This document shows positions 4,500 through 5,181 of a DNA stretch of 5,181 nucleotides, one piece after another. Source of the DNA: an uncultured Eubacteriales bacterium (lineage in GTDB: Bacteria; Bacillota; Clostridia; Oscillospirales; Oscillospiraceae). Position 1 is the stretch's first letter. Each line of letters opens with the position of its first letter. The position numbers were made by a program, and so were the translations under genes. Below the pieces are notes generated by a model that saw only the letters and a program-made list of their open reading frames with translations, had not been told where the DNA came from and did no database searches. Location: NCBI GenBank assembly GCA_900556935.1, contig USQL01000136.1, positions 1-5,181 of the forward strand. Reading direction: 5' to 3'.

Positions 4500-5181
4500 A
4501 TGGGTTTGTCCGCATCCGCGCCTTGGTTAAAATATTATGGCAGCACCCCTGCCTCTTTGGAATATCCGCAAAAGACCATGTATGAAATGGTCGCCGCCGC
4601 TGCCAAGAGAAAGCCGAAGCACATTGCCTATGTGTTTATGGGCAAGAAGACCAGCTATACGGAGTTTATGAAGCGCATCGAGGCCGCCGCCAAGGGCCTT
4701 TATAAAATGGGCATCCGGCCCGGGGACAAGGTGACCATCTGCATGGCCAACACCCCCCAGGCCCTGGACTGCTTCTATGCCCTGAACCGCATCGGGGCCA
4801 TCCCCAATATGATTCACCCCCTGTCCGCAGCCCAGGAGATCGCCTTCTACCTGAACTTCTCCAAGAGCAAGGCCATTCTGACCCTGGACCAGTTCTATGA
4901 GAAGGTGGCCTCCATCCAGCCCCAGCTGGAAAACCCCACCAAGATTCTCATTGCCAAGGTGGCCGACGAGCTGCCCATCCCCCTGAACGTGCTCTACCCC
5001 ATGACCAAGAGCGCCCGGGCCATTAAGAAGCTGCCCAAGACCGGCTGCACCCTGTGGTACGACATGGTACGGGCCGGCAAGAACACGGTTCTGCCCCCGG
5101 TGCAGAGCCGGTACGATGCCTGCGGTGCCATTCTCTATTCCGGCGGCACCACCGGCACCACCAAGGGCATCATGCTCTCCA
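4500..5181 (+). CDS. AMP-forming acyl-CoA synthetase (AMP-binding/ANL family), 3' partial
   Basis: The frame stays open from the ATG at 4500 to the window end: 227 full codons plus one base. This is the N-terminal part of an enzyme that activates a carboxylic acid with ATP and joins it to CoA. Visible features: an N-terminal segment of about 25 residues, then TMYEMVAAAAKRKP and the SYTEFMKRIEAAAKGLYKMG stretch typical of the start of the AMP-binding domain, GDKVTICMANTPQALDCFYA, and AILYSGGTTGTTKGIMLS (about 210-227), the P-loop that binds ATP. Thr221 stands where many members have Pro before the Lys-Gly. The adenylation core motifs and C-terminal lid lie beyond the window. The substrate cannot be told; a medium- or long-chain fatty acid is plausible given the divergent plsC. 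A promoter and ribosome binding site precede it, so it is not part of the decarboxylase operon. Confidence 0.88.
   Translation, partial: MGLSASAPWLKYYGSTPASLEYPQKTMYEMVAAAAKRKPKHIAYVFMGKKTSYTEFMKRIEAAAKGLYKMGIRPGDKVTICMANTPQALDCFYALNRIGAIPNMIHPLSAAQEIAFYLNFSKSKAILTLDQFYEKVASIQPQLENPTKILIAKVADELPIPLNVLYPMTKSARAIKKLPKTGCTLWYDMVRAGKNTVLPPVQSRYDACGAILYSGGTTGTTKGIMLS

Noticed and set aside
4527..4817. 96-codon open frame on the - strand
   Set aside because: It lies opposite the acyl-CoA synthetase, whose frame is open and has family motifs; the composition is that of a shadow.

Overview
The window reads as part of a moderately GC-rich anaerobic Firmicutes chromosome, most likely a Clostridia member of the Oscillospiraceae/Ruminococcaceae type. 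The basis is a biotin-dependent sodium-pump decarboxylase with a separate biotin carrier gene, very strong TAAGGAGG ribosome binding sites, sigma-A-like promoters in AT-rich gaps, and GC-rich coding regions. Genus is not resolvable from this sequence alone.

Positions 1-3210 (+ strand) hold a tightly packed operon for a membrane decarboxylase that couples decarboxylation of a carboxy-acid, most likely oxaloacetate, to Na+ export. The order is: carboxyltransferase alpha subunit (PYC/OadA type, 5' end outside the window), small one-helix gamma/delta subunit, stand-alone biotin carrier protein, and the polytopic beta subunit that decarboxylates carboxybiotin and moves Na+. The alpha subunit takes the carboxyl group from the substrate and puts it on the biotin lysine of the carrier. 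The beta subunit then releases CO2 and pumps Na+, while the small subunit holds the parts together at the membrane. Gaps are 15, 2 and 12 nt, and each internal junction carries the same TAAGGAGG ribosome binding site. The gene order resembles methylmalonyl-CoA or glutaconyl-CoA decarboxylase operons, but the alpha subunit is of the oxaloacetate/pyruvate family.

Positions 3211-3268 hold a hairpin with A and T tracts that can end transcription from both sides, between the beta-subunit gene and the convergent gene that follows.

Positions 3269-4114 (- strand) encode a PlsC-family 1-acylglycerol-3-phosphate acyltransferase with two N-terminal membrane helices. Its start is set by a ribosome binding site and a promoter just upstream; a longer reading frame that begins further upstream would run through that promoter.

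Positions 4115-4499 are a divergent intergenic region with a promoter at each end (one for plsC, one for the next gene) and, between them, a 100-bp inverted-repeat element made of two REP-like palindromes facing each other. Positions 4500-5181 (+ strand) hold the first 227 codons of an AMP-forming acyl-CoA synthetase, cut off by the window end just after its ATP-binding P-loop. The divergent pair (acyl activation and acyl transfer to glycerophospholipid precursors) suggests a lipid-related locus next to the sodium pump. No CRISPR, tRNA, rRNA, transposase or phage gene is visible.
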